Counted from the stretch's first letter, positions 36,649-46,078 are shown. The stretch: DNA of 64,000 nucleotides from CAWBRT01 sp963832785 (GCA_963832785.1 CAWHVF010000008.1:124001-188000), one strand, 5' to 3'. Numbers and translations are program-made. Notes: generated from the letters alone by a model not told the origin.

Positions 36649-38038
36649 TGGCCACCACCGTCATTTCAGGAATAATACTCGCATTAGGCACAATCTCAAG
36701 CGCTGTTAGTTTATCATTCAGCGCACGAGTTTGGTCGTCTTCAAGGGTCATCCCTGCCATCGCGAAGAACTTACGTTCCATTTCCTCTGCACTGAGCGGG
36801 TTGCTCGGTTCACCGCGAGGCTGTTCTGCGCGACGCCGGAGCGTGCGGCCGTCCTTTAGCTTGATCTCCATGATCGCCTGCCTGCCACCCAGGCCAAATT
36901 CCGGCTCAGCGATCAGCCGTACCTGTTTAGAGCCTTCGTGGACCTGCTTTGACTTAAACCCTTGCCAATAATCACGAAGGCCGTTACCCCCGAGCGACAA
37001 AGCCAGCGCTGCGCCAAACTGGGTGCTGCCCATAGCCACGTTCAGGTTCAGACACGGGAACTTTGAAGCCTGGCGTATTGCCAGTTCGCTCATATGGACG
37101 GTCACATTCTCGACCTGATCGAGACGTACCCCGTCCTGCCAGTACATGGCTTGAGCCAAATCGAGTGGCCCGTGCGCATAGCGGCACGCTGCATGGGGTT
37201 TGAATCCTACCTCCATGATAGCGAAATGGGTACCGAGTCCCTCAACCAGGTCGGCGCTGCGGACAGTGCTGGTAAAAGCGTTCAGAAATCCTTCGCGGGA
37301 CTCCAGCGCCTTCCTCGGCCCCGTAAAGCAGCGGCTCGCCATTATCGCGGCCATCATCCCATTCATCGCGCCCTTGCCGGGGCTAAAGGGTTTGGCCATG
37401 CAAGGGTCATCTAGGAACGCCTGAATGCCAGCCGATTGCATAGCGGCCAGCCCTATGGCGCAGGCGATCTGCTCCTCGTTGCAACCCAGCAGTTTAGCGG
37501 CCATCGCCGCTCCACCGAGCAATGACACTGTGCCGGTGGTGTGATATCCACGCTGCCGGTGGCCCGGATTGATGGCTTTGGCCACTCGGATCGCGATCTC
37601 GTATCCGCCGACGATGCCGGCGATCAGATCGCGGCCACTGCACCCCTTAAGTTCCGCCGAGGCAAAGGCGAGTGAGACCAGGACTGACCCACCTTTGATA
37701 AGGCCTGTGCCGTGTGCGTCATCAAGCTCGACACCGTGGCCCAGCATCGCGTTGCATAGCACTGCAAAAGGCGCCGGTAGTTTGAGCCCGTAACCCGTGA
37801 CCGTGACTTGGGGCGACCCGCCCCACTCCTTCACTATTTCGATTACTCGGGCTGCGGGCTCACTGACAGCCGACGCAGCAATCTGGTTGCCGATGCCATC
37901 GCGCACGATGAGTTTGGCTTTCTGTATCACCTCGGGTGGCAAGTCCTCGTACCGCAGCCTCGATACGTACTCGGCGTAGCGCTGCGTTAGTCTGTCAAGT
38001 TCCCCGCCATCCGGCACATTCTGGCTCAACTCGGTCAT
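36620..38038 (-). CDS. MmgE/PrpD family protein, copy 2
   Basis: 472 residues, start ATG 38038. PrpD-fold: 'KAKLIVRDGIGNQIAAS', 'MLGHGVELDDAHGTGLIKGG', 'IAGIVGGYEIAIRVAKA', 'FSPGKGAMNGMMAAIMA' and 'VGFKPHAACRYAHGPLD', where the family KPY(P)xC motif is KPHAAC with the Cys kept. It is only distantly similar to copy 1, so the two are not recent duplicates. First gene of the PrpD-PrpF-TrmB operon; a promoter-like pair TTGACA/TAGATT lies 200 bp upstream. Confidence 0.87.
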   Translation of the reverse strand: MTELSQNVPDGGELDRLTQRYAEYVSRLRYEDLPPEVIQKAKLIVRDGIGNQIAASAVSEPAARVIEIVKEWGGSPQVTVTGYGLKLPAPFAVLCNAMLGHGVELDDAHGTGLIKGGSVLVSLAFASAELKGCSGRDLIAGIVGGYEIAIRVAKAINPGHRQRGYHTTGTVSLLGGAAMAAKLLGCNEEQIACAIGLAAMQSAGIQAFLDDPCMAKPFSPGKGAMNGMMAAIMASRCFTGPRKALESREGFLNAFTSTVRSADLVEGLGTHFAIMEVGFKPHAACRYAHGPLDLAQAMYWQDGVRLDQVENVTVHMSELAIRQASKFPCLNLNVAMGSTQFGAALALSLGGNGLRDYWQGFKSKQVHEGSKQVRLIAEPEFGLGGRQAIMEIKLKDGRTLRRRAEQPRGEPSNPLSAEEMERKFFAMAGMTLEDDQTRALNDKLTALEIVPNASIIPEMTVVANGKPTLRTV

Positions 38039-39145
38039 GATTTTCGCCTTTCTCAGATCAGCAAGTCATTGTCTAAACCCTGACGGGCCGGTACACACAC
38101 ATAAGAACGACTGAAATAGGATAGTAAAGTCACTTCCGGAGGGCAGTGCTTAAAGACTTGTTCCAGGCCGGCTGCCACCTAGGCCGTGAATACGCCCGCA
38201 GACCCCCCTGGCTAGTCGCTGCGAATGCAACTATTATAGGACGAATCTAAGCTCAGTCTGCTCTGTTGTCAAGAGGAATGATCGATATGTTTCCGGCGGT
38301 GCAGAACAAAAAGGCACATCGTCTGGATTGCACGCGGGGCCGATACACGTTTTCCGCATATTCCAGAGGAGTTGCCTGGCAGTGCGGAACAACCGGGTGC
38401 ATATTGGCGTGCGCTGGGGCTGGGCTGTAACAGCGCATCGTTTACAGCAGCCCCCTTGGCGCTACGATGGGTGCTCTTCGTCATCTCTGCCAGGGAAAAC
38501 GCAAGGCAGAAGCGATTCGCCCTCAGAACGGAGAAATCCATGAAGGGAGACGGTGCTCTCTGGAATCGAGCCTCACGTGCCTGGCAACTTGCCTCCAACG
38601 AGTGCAACTCCTTGGGGCACTACCGCGCCAACGCCCTGCCACTTCCGCCGGCAGCACTTTTGAACATGGCACCAACCTTACCGACCGCAGAGCGCAGCTT
38701 GGCCAGTAAGAGCCGTTCCCGCGCCACGAATTCGGCAACTACCGCCAATACAGCCACTTCCTGCGCTGCTACCACGGATTGTTTCACCTACCCTGCCGCA
38801 CGTTTCCCCGGGATTCTCTCCTGAAGTTGCCCATGGCCAGATCGGGATAGGGACACCCGTCGAGCATCTAGTAGTACTCTTGGAACTGGCAGATCCAAAT
38901 AGGAGCTGCTCCGTTGCCGAAGACCGAAGTCGAACACTTCACCTGCGATACTTGGGGAACAGCGAGCAACATTCGAGGCAGAGATCACTGCCGCGCTAGC
39001 GCAAGGGGCGTCTTGCAAGAACAAATCGTCGCAATTGCATCGATCTTCGCCCGCCCACTTGGTGAATTTCTGGTCGGCCCTGCGGAATCTCGACTGAGGA
39101 GTTGATACACCGGTGCTTGCGACCAAGATTGCGTGGCCTGTGCGA
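38039..39145. other. 1.1 kb without a recognisable gene
   Basis: Contains the promoter of the PrpD operon. On the minus strand 38611-38780 has a 55-codon alanine-rich frame ('LAVVAEFVARERLLLAKL') with coding-like composition but no family I can name and no convincing start. Several overlapping frames on both strands are otherwise typical of degraded DNA. Confidence 0.4.
38244..38272 (-). promoter_or_regulatory. Putative promoter of the PrpD-PrpF-TrmB operon
   Basis: Minus strand: TTGACA at 38267-38272, 17 bp, TAGATT at 38244-38249, leaving a leader of about 200 bp before ATG 38038. CTTGACAA here repeats the exact box seen in the divergent promoter at 25.3 kb. Confidence 0.4.
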
Positions 39146-40633
39146 TTATTCCTGGATTTCTCGGCCAGCTAAATCCGCGCCGGCGTTCGGTGACAAACTC
39201 GCGGAGGAGTACGCCGAAGTTACTGCGATTAGGCCGACAACCAGAAATGCGGGCCAGAAATCTCCAGTAACGATTACATTATGGCGCTGAACAAAGCTTG
39301 CTGCTTGTAAGGCGAATGCCCCAAAAGTGACACCTGTTCCAAGAGAAAGCTGTTGAATTGTGGTGTAAAGGCTAGTTGCCGGACTGACATCATGGTCTGC
39401 AATATCAGCATAGGTAATCGCATTAAGTGCCGTGAACTGCAGCGAATGGAAACATCCGGCAATGAACAGAAACGTAAAAATTAGGAAATGGGGCGTTGTT
39501 TGTTTGAATAACCCAAAGCCAACGATAGCGGCTGATGAAAAGATGGCATTAAAGGTGAGCACCGAGCGGAAGCCGAATAATTGTAGCAGCCTCTTGGTGG
39601 TCGCTTTCATAAATAATGAGCCGCTGGCAGAAGCACAGGTTAAGAGACCAGATTGGAAAGGATTTAAGCCAAAGCCGAGCTGAAAAAGCAAAGGCAACAA
39701 GAGCGAAATCGCTCCGACTCCTATACGAAAAAGTCCGCCGCCACCGACCCCAGCCCAAAATGTCTTAATTCTCAAAAACCTAAGATCCAGAAGTGGATGC
39801 TTGATACGCGAAGCATGGAGAAAATAGATGGCCATCGATATAGCGCCGATTAAGCCGACAGCAAGTGAAACCCTTACCGGCATTAAGCGATCACCAACTG
39901 TGCTCAACCCGAACATCGCCAGTGATAGCCCGAATCCCGACAGCAAAAAACCTGCCCAGTCCAGCGGCGGCGCTTCTTCTCGGACTCCCTTTTCCATGAA
40001 AATGCCCGCCAGAACGATGCCTGCTAGGCTGATAGGGATATTGATGAAGAAGATCCAACGCCAGCTTGCATAGGTTGTGATTAACCCGCCGACCGGCGGT
40101 CCAATGACAGGTCCAAGCATCGCAGGTGCGGTAAGCGTATTTAGCGCGCTCACCAATTGCTGACGGGGCACGGTGCGTAAGATCACGATTCGCCCGACCG
40201 GCACCATCATCGCGCCGCCGATCCCTTGCAGGAACCGCGCCCCCACGAAGCTGTAGAAAGAATGCGTTAATCCGCACAAGATCGAACCAAGCATGAATAC
40301 CCCAAGCGATGCCCGAAAGACCGTGCGCCCCCCAAAGCGATCAGAAAACCAGCCGGAGATCGGTATGAAAACAGCCAGGCTGATCAGGTACGCGCTGAGC
40401 CCTAGCTTTAGCACGACAGGATCTTTGCCGAAATCCCGTGCGATCATTGGTAATGAGGTAGCAATGATCGTCGAATCCATGTTCTGTACAAACATGGCGC
40501 ATGCGACGATTAGGGGCACAATAAAGGTCGAATCAAAATGACTGTTGGGCTGCATTAGCTTTGCGTCTGAAGCTAAACATGGCTCGGCAGCCTTATCAGG
40601 ACTCTCGATAATACCTTGCACAGCTAACCTCAT
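39146..40633 (-). CDS. DHA2-type MFS transporter
   Basis: 495 residues with 14 predicted helices. 'QNMDSTIIATSLPMIARDF' in helix 1, 'GWFSDRFGGRTVFRASLG' as motif A, and 'TAPAMLGPVIGPPVGGLI' as the antiporter motif identify a drug/solute:proton antiporter. The likely start is a later Met (MQPNSHFDS at residue 27), because the first 26 residues look non-conserved. It follows a 1.1-kb gap after the PrpD operon, so whether it serves that pathway as exporter is open. Confidence 0.87.
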   Translation of the reverse strand: MRLAVQGIIESPDKAAEPCLASDAKLMQPNSHFDSTFIVPLIVACAMFVQNMDSTIIATSLPMIARDFGKDPVVLKLGLSAYLISLAVFIPISGWFSDRFGGRTVFRASLGVFMLGSILCGLTHSFYSFVGARFLQGIGGAMMVPVGRIVILRTVPRQQLVSALNTLTAPAMLGPVIGPPVGGLITTYASWRWIFFINIPISLAGIVLAGIFMEKGVREEAPPLDWAGFLLSGFGLSLAMFGLSTVGDRLMPVRVSLAVGLIGAISMAIYFLHASRIKHPLLDLRFLRIKTFWAGVGGGGLFRIGVGAISLLLPLLFQLGFGLNPFQSGLLTCASASGSLFMKATTKRLLQLFGFRSVLTFNAIFSSAAIVGFGLFKQTTPHFLIFTFLFIAGCFHSLQFTALNAITYADIADHDVSPATSLYTTIQQLSLGTGVTFGAFALQAASFVQRHNVIVTGDFWPAFLVVGLIAVTSAYSSASLSPNAGADLAGREIQE

Positions 40634-40744
40634 GGCCCTAGCAAGCTCCCATGCTTCCTGGCAGGAGATGCTTGCTCATTAGAACGTGAAGCATCGGATA
40701 TTGCTGCTCAAATACTGTCCTCATCAAGCAAAGGGATCAAAACC

Positions 40745-41209
40745 TCAATCGCTCGTCCCGCCAGATGTTCCGTGAGCGGCCAGCCGGATGCTTAGTACCG
40801 GGCAACTTGCCGTTCGGACAACTTTCTCAGCTACCGATCCAAATGCCAACTGACGCCATCCGGTTTTTCCATGGGTAGCGAGCACGATAACGTCGACCGC
40901 CTTCTGATTGGCAATCCTTACAATCTCGCTTGCCGGCTCCCCATGGGCTACCACAGTCTCGACCTTCAGCCCCTTTGCGAGCAGCGGCTTGGCCAATTCA
41001 TCCAGGTGCTGTTGAGGCCGCAACAGTCGCTCGTACTCATGCGACTGCACAAGCATCGGCTGCTCTGCGGACGACAACAGCACAGGCAAAACATAAACGA
41101 GATAAATCTGAGCTTCGTTGTGGACGGCGATTTCCACTGCGTTTGAGAACGCCTGAAGCGAGGCTTCGCTGAAGTCAATGGGGCAGAGAATCCTCTTGGC
41201 GGGGAACAT
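40745..41209 (-). CDS. Universal stress protein (UspA family)
   Basis: 154 residues from ATG 41209 (frame open to 41242; GAGGTG precedes the chosen ATG and the family starts at 'AKRILCPIDFSEASLQA'). The ATP-binding signature G-x2-G-x9-GS is visible in 'HGKTGWRQLAFGSVAEKVV', so it belongs to the nucleotide-binding class. Cytosolic stress or redox/energy responder of unknown specific role. It lies beside broken efflux and IS fragments. Confidence 0.88.
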   Translation of the reverse strand: MFPAKRILCPIDFSEASLQAFSNAVEIAVHNEAQIYLVYVLPVLLSSAEQPMLVQSHEYERLLRPQQHLDELAKPLLAKGLKVETVVAHGEPASEIVRIANQKAVDVIVLATHGKTGWRQLAFGSVAEKVVRTASCPVLSIRLAAHGTSGGTSD

Positions 41210-41349
41210 TGTGTTCACCTCGACGGAATCATACACCTGCATTAATCAGGATTCGAGAGATTCGTCGGGTGCTTGGGTGTTAGCCATAATGCAGACTATA
41301 GTAGCAACAAGCGCTGTGGAATTTCTTCCACTCCATGGAGTAGCGAGTC

Positions 41350-41600
41350 TCCAGTCTAGGGCATTGGCCTTGTGCGCCGATTTCACCGCTGCGTCCTGTT
41401 GCCGAATCTCCGAGGACAAGATCCGGAGTGCTGCCAGATTGTCTTCGACCTGCTGAAACGCCGTCAAGACTGTCTGCCGGTAGTTTGCTACGGTTTGATC
41501 GTAGGCTGCCTGAAATTGTTTGACTGTTGCCCGGCGCAATCCAGCATCGAAAAGCGTTTCCGCTAGCGTTGGACCAACGGACCAAAAGCGGCTCGGCCAG
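41350..41600 (-). pseudogene. RND efflux outer-membrane factor (NodT-type) fragment
   Basis: Reverse strand carries 'GPTLAETLFDAGLRRATV', 'YDQTVANYRQTVLTAFQQV' and 'EDNLAALRILSSEI', the second-repeat helices of NodT/OprM-type channel proteins. No start, lipobox or C-terminal end is present. Its 5' side is cut exactly where an IS110 transposase fragment begins on the other strand, so the IS event likely caused the truncation. Confidence 0.75.
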
Positions 41601-41982
41601 CGAAGCACACTTCGCTTCCTTCCTGGGCTTGTGTCCGGACAATCAGATTACCGGCGGCAAGGTGCTCCGCCGGGGTACAAGGCACGTCGAGAACCGAGCA
41701 GCCACCGCCCCACGCATGGCCGCCACCAGTCTGTGGCGCAGCAAAACCTACCTGGGAGCCAAGTTCCGCCGCTTGCGAGCCCGTCTAGGCGCCCCGAAAG
41801 CCATCACCGCCATGGCCCACATGCTCGCCCGGCTCGTCCACCGCATGCTCAGGTATGGAGAACAATATGTCGACAAGGGGATGAAGTACTACGAGGAGAA
41901 ATATCGCGAACACGAAGTCCGCAGCATTCAGAAAAAGGCCAGGGACCTAGGCTTGATCGTGACTCTCACTCCTGCCGCATAA
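41595..41982 (+). mobile_element. IS110-family transposase, C-terminal fragment
   Basis: Reads 'HFASFLGLCPDNQITGGKV', 'RMAATSLWRSKTYLGAKF', 'PKAITAMAHMLARLVHRML' and 'QYVDKGMKYYEEKY', the C-terminal Transposase_20 domain of IS110 enzymes including the Ser-type active region neighbourhood. The RuvC-like N-terminal DEDD domain is missing. The stop is at 41982. A dead remnant fused to a nodT fragment. Confidence 0.8.
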
Positions 41983-42028
41983 GACGAGTTACATAAGTTT
42001 CTGAGGAGAGCCGGGGGAACTCCCATTT

Positions 42029-42110
42029 CATTAGCAGGAATTCCCTTTTTCAGCTCTGCAATGCTGGAATTGTACTGCTCGGAAGCGACTTTGAAACACC
42101 AAAACTGCAC
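42029..42110 (-). repeat. Dispersed repeat family, copy 3 (partial)
   Basis: The reverse complement contains GAGCAGTACAATTCCAGCAT, then GCAGAGCTGAAAAAGG and ATTCCTGCTAATGA, matching copy 1 (1680-1760) closely over about 80 bp. It sits between the IS110 and IS3 remnants; 42111-42259 holds nothing else I can name. Confidence 0.55.
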
Positions 42111-42259
42111 GTGCCGCATGATAAGCTGCTCGCGATTTCCGCCTGGGTTAGCCAACTGCCGTTCCGAGGGGTGTAGTGCACGTAAATCGATCCATAGCCA
42201 GCATCCGGCTTTCTCGCCGGACTGTTCCACGACCGCCTTGCGCGTATGCGAACTCAGAT

Positions 42260-42782
42260 TGACCTGCCCCCGAAAAACTTGTCCATTGAAAATGTGACTT
42301 CTCCGTTTACCATAGCCCGTCAGGGCTGGAGGAGGAGTCGTGCGTAAGAGTTGATTCAGCGAAGAACAGATCATCGCCATCCTGAAGGAGTCCGAGGCGG
42401 GAGTGGAGACGGGTGAATTGTGCCGGCGGCACGGGATCTCGCGCGGGTGTTTCTACCGCTTCAAGGCTAAGTACGGCGGCATGGAAGTGAACGAGGCGCG
42501 GCGGTTGCGCACGCTGGAAGAGGAAACCCGGCAACTGAAGCACATTGTGGCCGAGCAGGCGGTGGACATCCGGAGGGTTGAAGGCGATGTTGGCAAAAAA
42601 ATGGTAAGCCCGCAGATGCGGAAGCAGGCAGTCGAGTTGATGCGCGCGGAAGCACCGGTATCCGAGCGGCGTGCCTGCGGGCTGATGGAGCTACATCGGG
42701 CGATGTGCCGCTATCAGCAGCGGCGGAAATAGGACGGGCGCTTGCGGCAGCGTCTACGCGAGCTGGCCGATGCGGAGACGCC
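42260..42782 (+). mobile_element. IS3-family element, truncated
   Basis: Starts with an IS3-like end TGACCTGCCCCC at 42260. orfA follows: 'EEQIIAILKESEAGVETGEL', 'CRRHGISRGCFYRFKAKYGG' is the HTH and 'LEEETRQLKHIVAEQA' the leucine zipper. A TGA replaces the Arg or Arg-like codon after 'RKS' near the start. The beginning of orfB ('MVSPQMRKQAVELM', 'VSERRACGLMELHRAMCRY') is present, then a TAG at 42730 and loss of similarity near 42782. The catalytic domain and right end are missing. Confidence 0.78.
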
Positions 42783-42846
42783 GCTGGTCATCAGCCGGTC
42801 CACGGCTTCGGAAAAAGCCGTCAGTGCGGCAGCATCCATCATCGTC

Positions 42847-44154
42847 TTACGCTCTGCTGCCCATGAGCAGAGCGCGGATGGCCGGCGGGTCGGAGAGCAT
42901 GCCGGCGACGGTCTCGATGGCATTGCGCGTACCGCGGAGGATCGCTTCCATGCCCAGGCGCTCGCCGTCGGGGTACATCATCAGACGGAAGACGCACGCC
43001 GAGCCGGGCATGCCGGTGACCGGGATCGTCACCGCGCCCACTTCCTTCAGCAGCACCATGGCCGCAGCCGCGGTCGCTTCGATGGGTGCGATCTCGGTGT
43101 GGTTCAGGCCGCGCTCACACATCATCAGTTCCATCAGGTCCTCACCGGAGATCGCGATGCCGGGACCGGCGCGGTAAGAGCGGCCCTGGAAGACGTCCTG
43201 CAGGTCCTGGCGGATCTTGTCGGCGAACAGCGCGGCCGCCTTGATCGGCGCCGGGTTGAAGTCGGTGAGGGCATTGTATGCGGCAACGATGGAGCCGAGC
43301 TGCGCTTCCAGGCCGAACATGAAGGCCTTGGCGCGGATTTCGCGGATCAGCTCGGGGCGGCCGGCGACAAAGCCGGACCGCGGGCCGGTGACATGCTTGT
43401 CCAGCGACCACACCACGACATCGGTATTCAGCGCGAGTGAAGGTGTTTCGTCATAGACGGCGAGGCGCGCCGCCATGTGGGCGTCGTCGATCATCACCAG
43501 CGCGCCAACGCGGCGGGTGCCCTTGATCACGCGCAGGACCTGCTCTTGCGGCAGATGGTGCTTCGACGGCGAGATGGGGCTGATCACCACCAGCTTCGGC
43601 GCCCGCGTCAGTTCGGCCAGCTTCGCCTCGAATGCATCGGCGCCGATGACCTCGATGAACTCACCGCGGGAGTTCAGCACCGAGTTCTTCACCGACGGGT
43701 GGCAGCGGTCGGCCGGGACGACCGACAGCACCAGATCGCCGGGCTGCACCAGGGCCATCATGGTGGCCAGGATGGCGGCGCTGACGCGGTTGCAAAGGAA
43801 GCCGTCATGTCGCTCGGTGCTGCCGCCCAGGGTGGCGAGTGCCAGCGGCACCAGTTCACCGTGGTCCAGCGCGCCAAAATGGATGTACGAATACATCTTG
43901 GCGGTGTCGTCCTCGCGGAAGCGGAAGCCGCGGATCAGGCCGGTCAGGTTGTAGACTGAGTCCGGGCCCAGCCCTGCGTGCCGCTCCCGGATGATGGTGT
44001 AGGTCTGGCGCAGGCGCACGATCTCGTCGGCGTTGTCGCGCAGGATGCTGCCGCGGGCATAGGAGACAGACGGATCGATGACGTTACCGAAGCGGTCCAG
44101 ACGAACGCCCGGTTGCGATGCGGCAGGCACGGCCGTTTTCAGCGCGGAAGACAT
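42847..44154 (-). CDS. GC-rich PLP-dependent fold-type I enzyme (SelA/aminotransferase-like)
   Basis: 435 residues from ATG 44154 (frame open to 44205). The PLP Lys is in 'VVVWSLDKHVTGPRSGF', the cofactor Asp in 'ALVMIDDAHMAARLA', and 'HFGALDHGELVPLAL' and 'CNRVSAAILATMMALV' resemble the SelA/beta-eliminating lyase branch. Family member unknown. Base composition and codon use are clearly GC-richer than its neighbours and look proteobacterial. It sits between an IS3 remnant and a dead serine recombinase, so acquisition by transfer is likely. A TTGACA-17-TAGCTT promoter lies upstream. Confidence 0.75.
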   Translation of the reverse strand: MSSALKTAVPAASQPGVRLDRFGNVIDPSVSYARGSILRDNADEIVRLRQTYTIIRERHAGLGPDSVYNLTGLIRGFRFREDDTAKMYSYIHFGALDHGELVPLALATLGGSTERHDGFLCNRVSAAILATMMALVQPGDLVLSVVPADRCHPSVKNSVLNSRGEFIEVIGADAFEAKLAELTRAPKLVVISPISPSKHHLPQEQVLRVIKGTRRVGALVMIDDAHMAARLAVYDETPSLALNTDVVVWSLDKHVTGPRSGFVAGRPELIREIRAKAFMFGLEAQLGSIVAAYNALTDFNPAPIKAAALFADKIRQDLQDVFQGRSYRAGPGIAISGEDLMELMMCERGLNHTEIAPIEATAAAAMVLLKEVGAVTIPVTGMPGSACVFRLMMYPDGERLGMEAILRGTRNAIETVAGMLSDPPAIRALLMGSRA

Positions 44155-44227
44155 TTCAACACCCCCGTTCCGGTGAAGGCTCGCGGCGGCGAGCCGCAAG
44201 TCCATATATCATTACAAGCTTCATTGC

Positions 44228-44256
44228 AAGCTATCTTGCTAGGATGTCTGTGTCAA
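44228..44256 (-). promoter_or_regulatory. Promoter and possible operator of the GC-rich PLP gene
   Basis: Minus strand: TTGACA (44251-44256), 17 bp, TAGCTT (44228-44233). The -10 region overlaps an inverted repeat GCAAG-CTAT-CTTGC, a good operator candidate. The remainder of 44206-44530 has no gene. Confidence 0.45.
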
Positions 44257-44530
44257 GTGCGATTCAATCACTGATCAGGACGAAATCGGACTCCGTTCGA
44301 TTGCCGTACCCGTCAGGAGCGCCAGCGGAAAAGTTGTAGCAGCACTCAATGCCGCAACTCACGCTGAACGCGTCTCCAGCGCGGAGTTGCATGGAAGGTT
44401 CCTTCCGAGTCTGCTCAAATCAGCCGAAGAGCTTGAAATGTTAACTTCTTAAGGATTTCAGCGTGAAGGTACCCGGAAGACGCCGGCGCCCATCTTGGGC
44501 CCTAACCGATGTCGCCTGATAGGAGGCAAC

Positions 44531-45204
44531 ATGGCTGCCAAGCACAGTAACATTCCATCCGCTCTGTCTCAAGCACAACATCTATCGCGTGTGGCTATCT
44601 ACGCTCGCGTCAGCACCCACAACGGCCAGGACCCCGAGATGCAGCTCCGCGAGTTGCGCGAGTATGCCGGTCGTCGCGGCTGGTAGATCGTCGGCGAGTA
44701 CACGGACACCGGCGTTTCCGGTTCCAAGGAATCCCGCCCCAAGTTGAACCACCTGATGGCCGACGCTCACCGGCGCCGGTTCGATGCGGTGCTGGTCTGG
44801 AAAATCGACCGCTTTGGACGGTCGCTCAAGCACTTGGTGAACGCGCTGGCGGATCTCGGGGCCTATGGCGTCGCCTTCGTCAGCCTGCGGGACAACCTCG
44901 ACTTGAGTACCCCTTCTGGCCGACTGATGTTTGCCGTGATCGGCGCCATGGCCGAGTTCGACGGTCACTGATTCAAGAGCGGGTAAAGGCCGGCCTCCGT
45001 AACGCACGAGCTAAGGGCAAGCGCATTGGGCGACCCAGGGCATCGTTGGACATGAAGCGACTTGCTACCCTCCGCGGCGAAGGCTGGGGCTGGAACCGTA
45101 TAGCAGCAGACTTGGGCGTAGGCCCTGGAACTGTTCTACGTGCGGCCGAGCGTGCCGGGCTTCGCCATCGAATCCAGCCTTGCTTGGACGCGGAACGGTG
45201 TTGA
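44531..45204 (+). pseudogene. Serine recombinase (resolvase/invertase type), inactivated
   Basis: ATG 44531 follows GGAGG. 'RVAIYARVSTHNGQDPEMQL' contains the catalytic Ser in ARVST, then 'DTGVSGSKESRPKLNHLM', 'VWKIDRFGRSLKHL' and 'LDLSTPSGRLMFAVIGAMAEF' give the full resolvase domain; an HTH_7-type C-terminus ('GRPRASLDMKRLA', 'IAADLGVGPGTVLRA') follows. It carries a TAG in place of a Gln-like codon at about 44684 and a one-base loss at about 44967, so two independent lesions. Frame ends at 45204. Confidence 0.85.
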
Positions 45205-45335
45205 TTGCACGGCTAAGTCCCAATGCGCGGCATTGCGCCGTTTTGCGTTGGCTGATGCAGTTTTGGCTTGCAAACTCACTCCCGAGCAGTACAATTTCAG
45301 CCATTTAGCACCGGAAAAAGAAGATTCCTGCTGAC
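45192..45335 (+). repeat. Dispersed repeat family, copy 2
   Basis: Matches copy 1 (1618-1760): both begin GGAACG(G/A)TGTTGATT and run through GCAGTTTTGGCTTGCAAA and GAGCAGTACAATTT to GATTCCTG. It overlaps the last codons of the recombinase and ends right before the OsmC-like start. Confidence 0.6.
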
Positions 45336-45336
45336 T

Positions 45337-45807
45337 ATGGCACGCCTACACACTTATCGCCTGAAGCTTACCTGGACGGGAAACACCGGCAGCGGGACCG
45401 CCAGTTACCGCTCCTATGAGAGGTCCTACACCTTGGAAGTGGAGGGAAAACCGGCGATTGCCGGCTCATCCGACCCCGCTTTTCGCGGAGACCGCAGCCG
45501 CTGGAATCCCGAAGAGCTGCTAGTGGCGGCGCTCGCCGCTTGTCACAAGCTCTGGTATCTGCACCTGTGCGCAAGCGCGGGCATCGTGGTTTTGGCTTAT
45601 AGCGACCACGCCGAAGGCGTATTGAAAGAGACGCCGGACGGCAGCGGACGTTTTGCAAGCGTCACCTTGCATCCACAGGTCACCATCACCGCCGGCGGCG
45701 ATGCCGGCAAAGCCCTGGCGCTGCACGAGCCGGCTCACCAGAAGTGTTTCATAGCCAATTCTGTCAATTTTCCGGTTCTGTGCGAGCCGGTGATCAGCGA
45801 AGGGTAA
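45337..45807 (+). CDS. OsmC-family protein
   Basis: 156 residues from ATG 45337; the open frame extends upstream to 45268 but through the dispersed repeat, and similarity begins at 'ARLHTYRLKLTWTGN'. OsmC/Ohr fold: 'RWNPEELLVAALAACHKLWY' and 'HLCASAGIVVLAYSD' carry the first active-site Cys. The second Cys position is 'HEPAHQKCFIANSVNFPV'. This matches the thiol peroxidase architecture, which reduces organic hydroperoxides. Family assignment is firm, substrate not. Confidence 0.88.
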   Translation: MARLHTYRLKLTWTGNTGSGTASYRSYERSYTLEVEGKPAIAGSSDPAFRGDRSRWNPEELLVAALAACHKLWYLHLCASAGIVVLAYSDHAEGVLKETPDGSGRFASVTLHPQVTITAGGDAGKALALHEPAHQKCFIANSVNFPVLCEPVISEG

Positions 45808-46078
45808 CTCCCCCGCATTTGCCAACAGCAGGACAGGTGGCCCACATTTTCGGAGCCGCAGGCGAAGCCAATGTGGGGCTGTTACTTCGATCTAAAAGGA
45901 ATGCCCTTAAGGGCCGCAGCGTGTTCCGTCCAAGTGTGCGGGGGCTTCGCTACGAAAACGTGTTGCGGGCGGTCGAGCTAACTGCCTGAGATAACGTACG
46001 CTATCTTTCGCACATTTGAGTTGAGGAACTCTGGCTGATAGAACAGGGGTAGCTGCTAAACCCCAGAACGGAAGCCAG

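Noticed and set aside
35407..38038. Classical 2-methylcitrate (propionate) operon
   Set aside because: PrpD- and PrpF-type genes are present, but prpB, prpC and acnD are not, and a TrmB rather than PrpR regulator accompanies them.
38611..38780. Alanine-rich 55-codon minus-strand frame
   Set aside because: Coding-like composition, but no family, start or neighbouring support; kept only as a note on the gap.
43475..43959. Plus-strand frames opposite the GC-rich PLP gene
   Set aside because: Antisense shadows; the minus strand carries clear active-site motifs.
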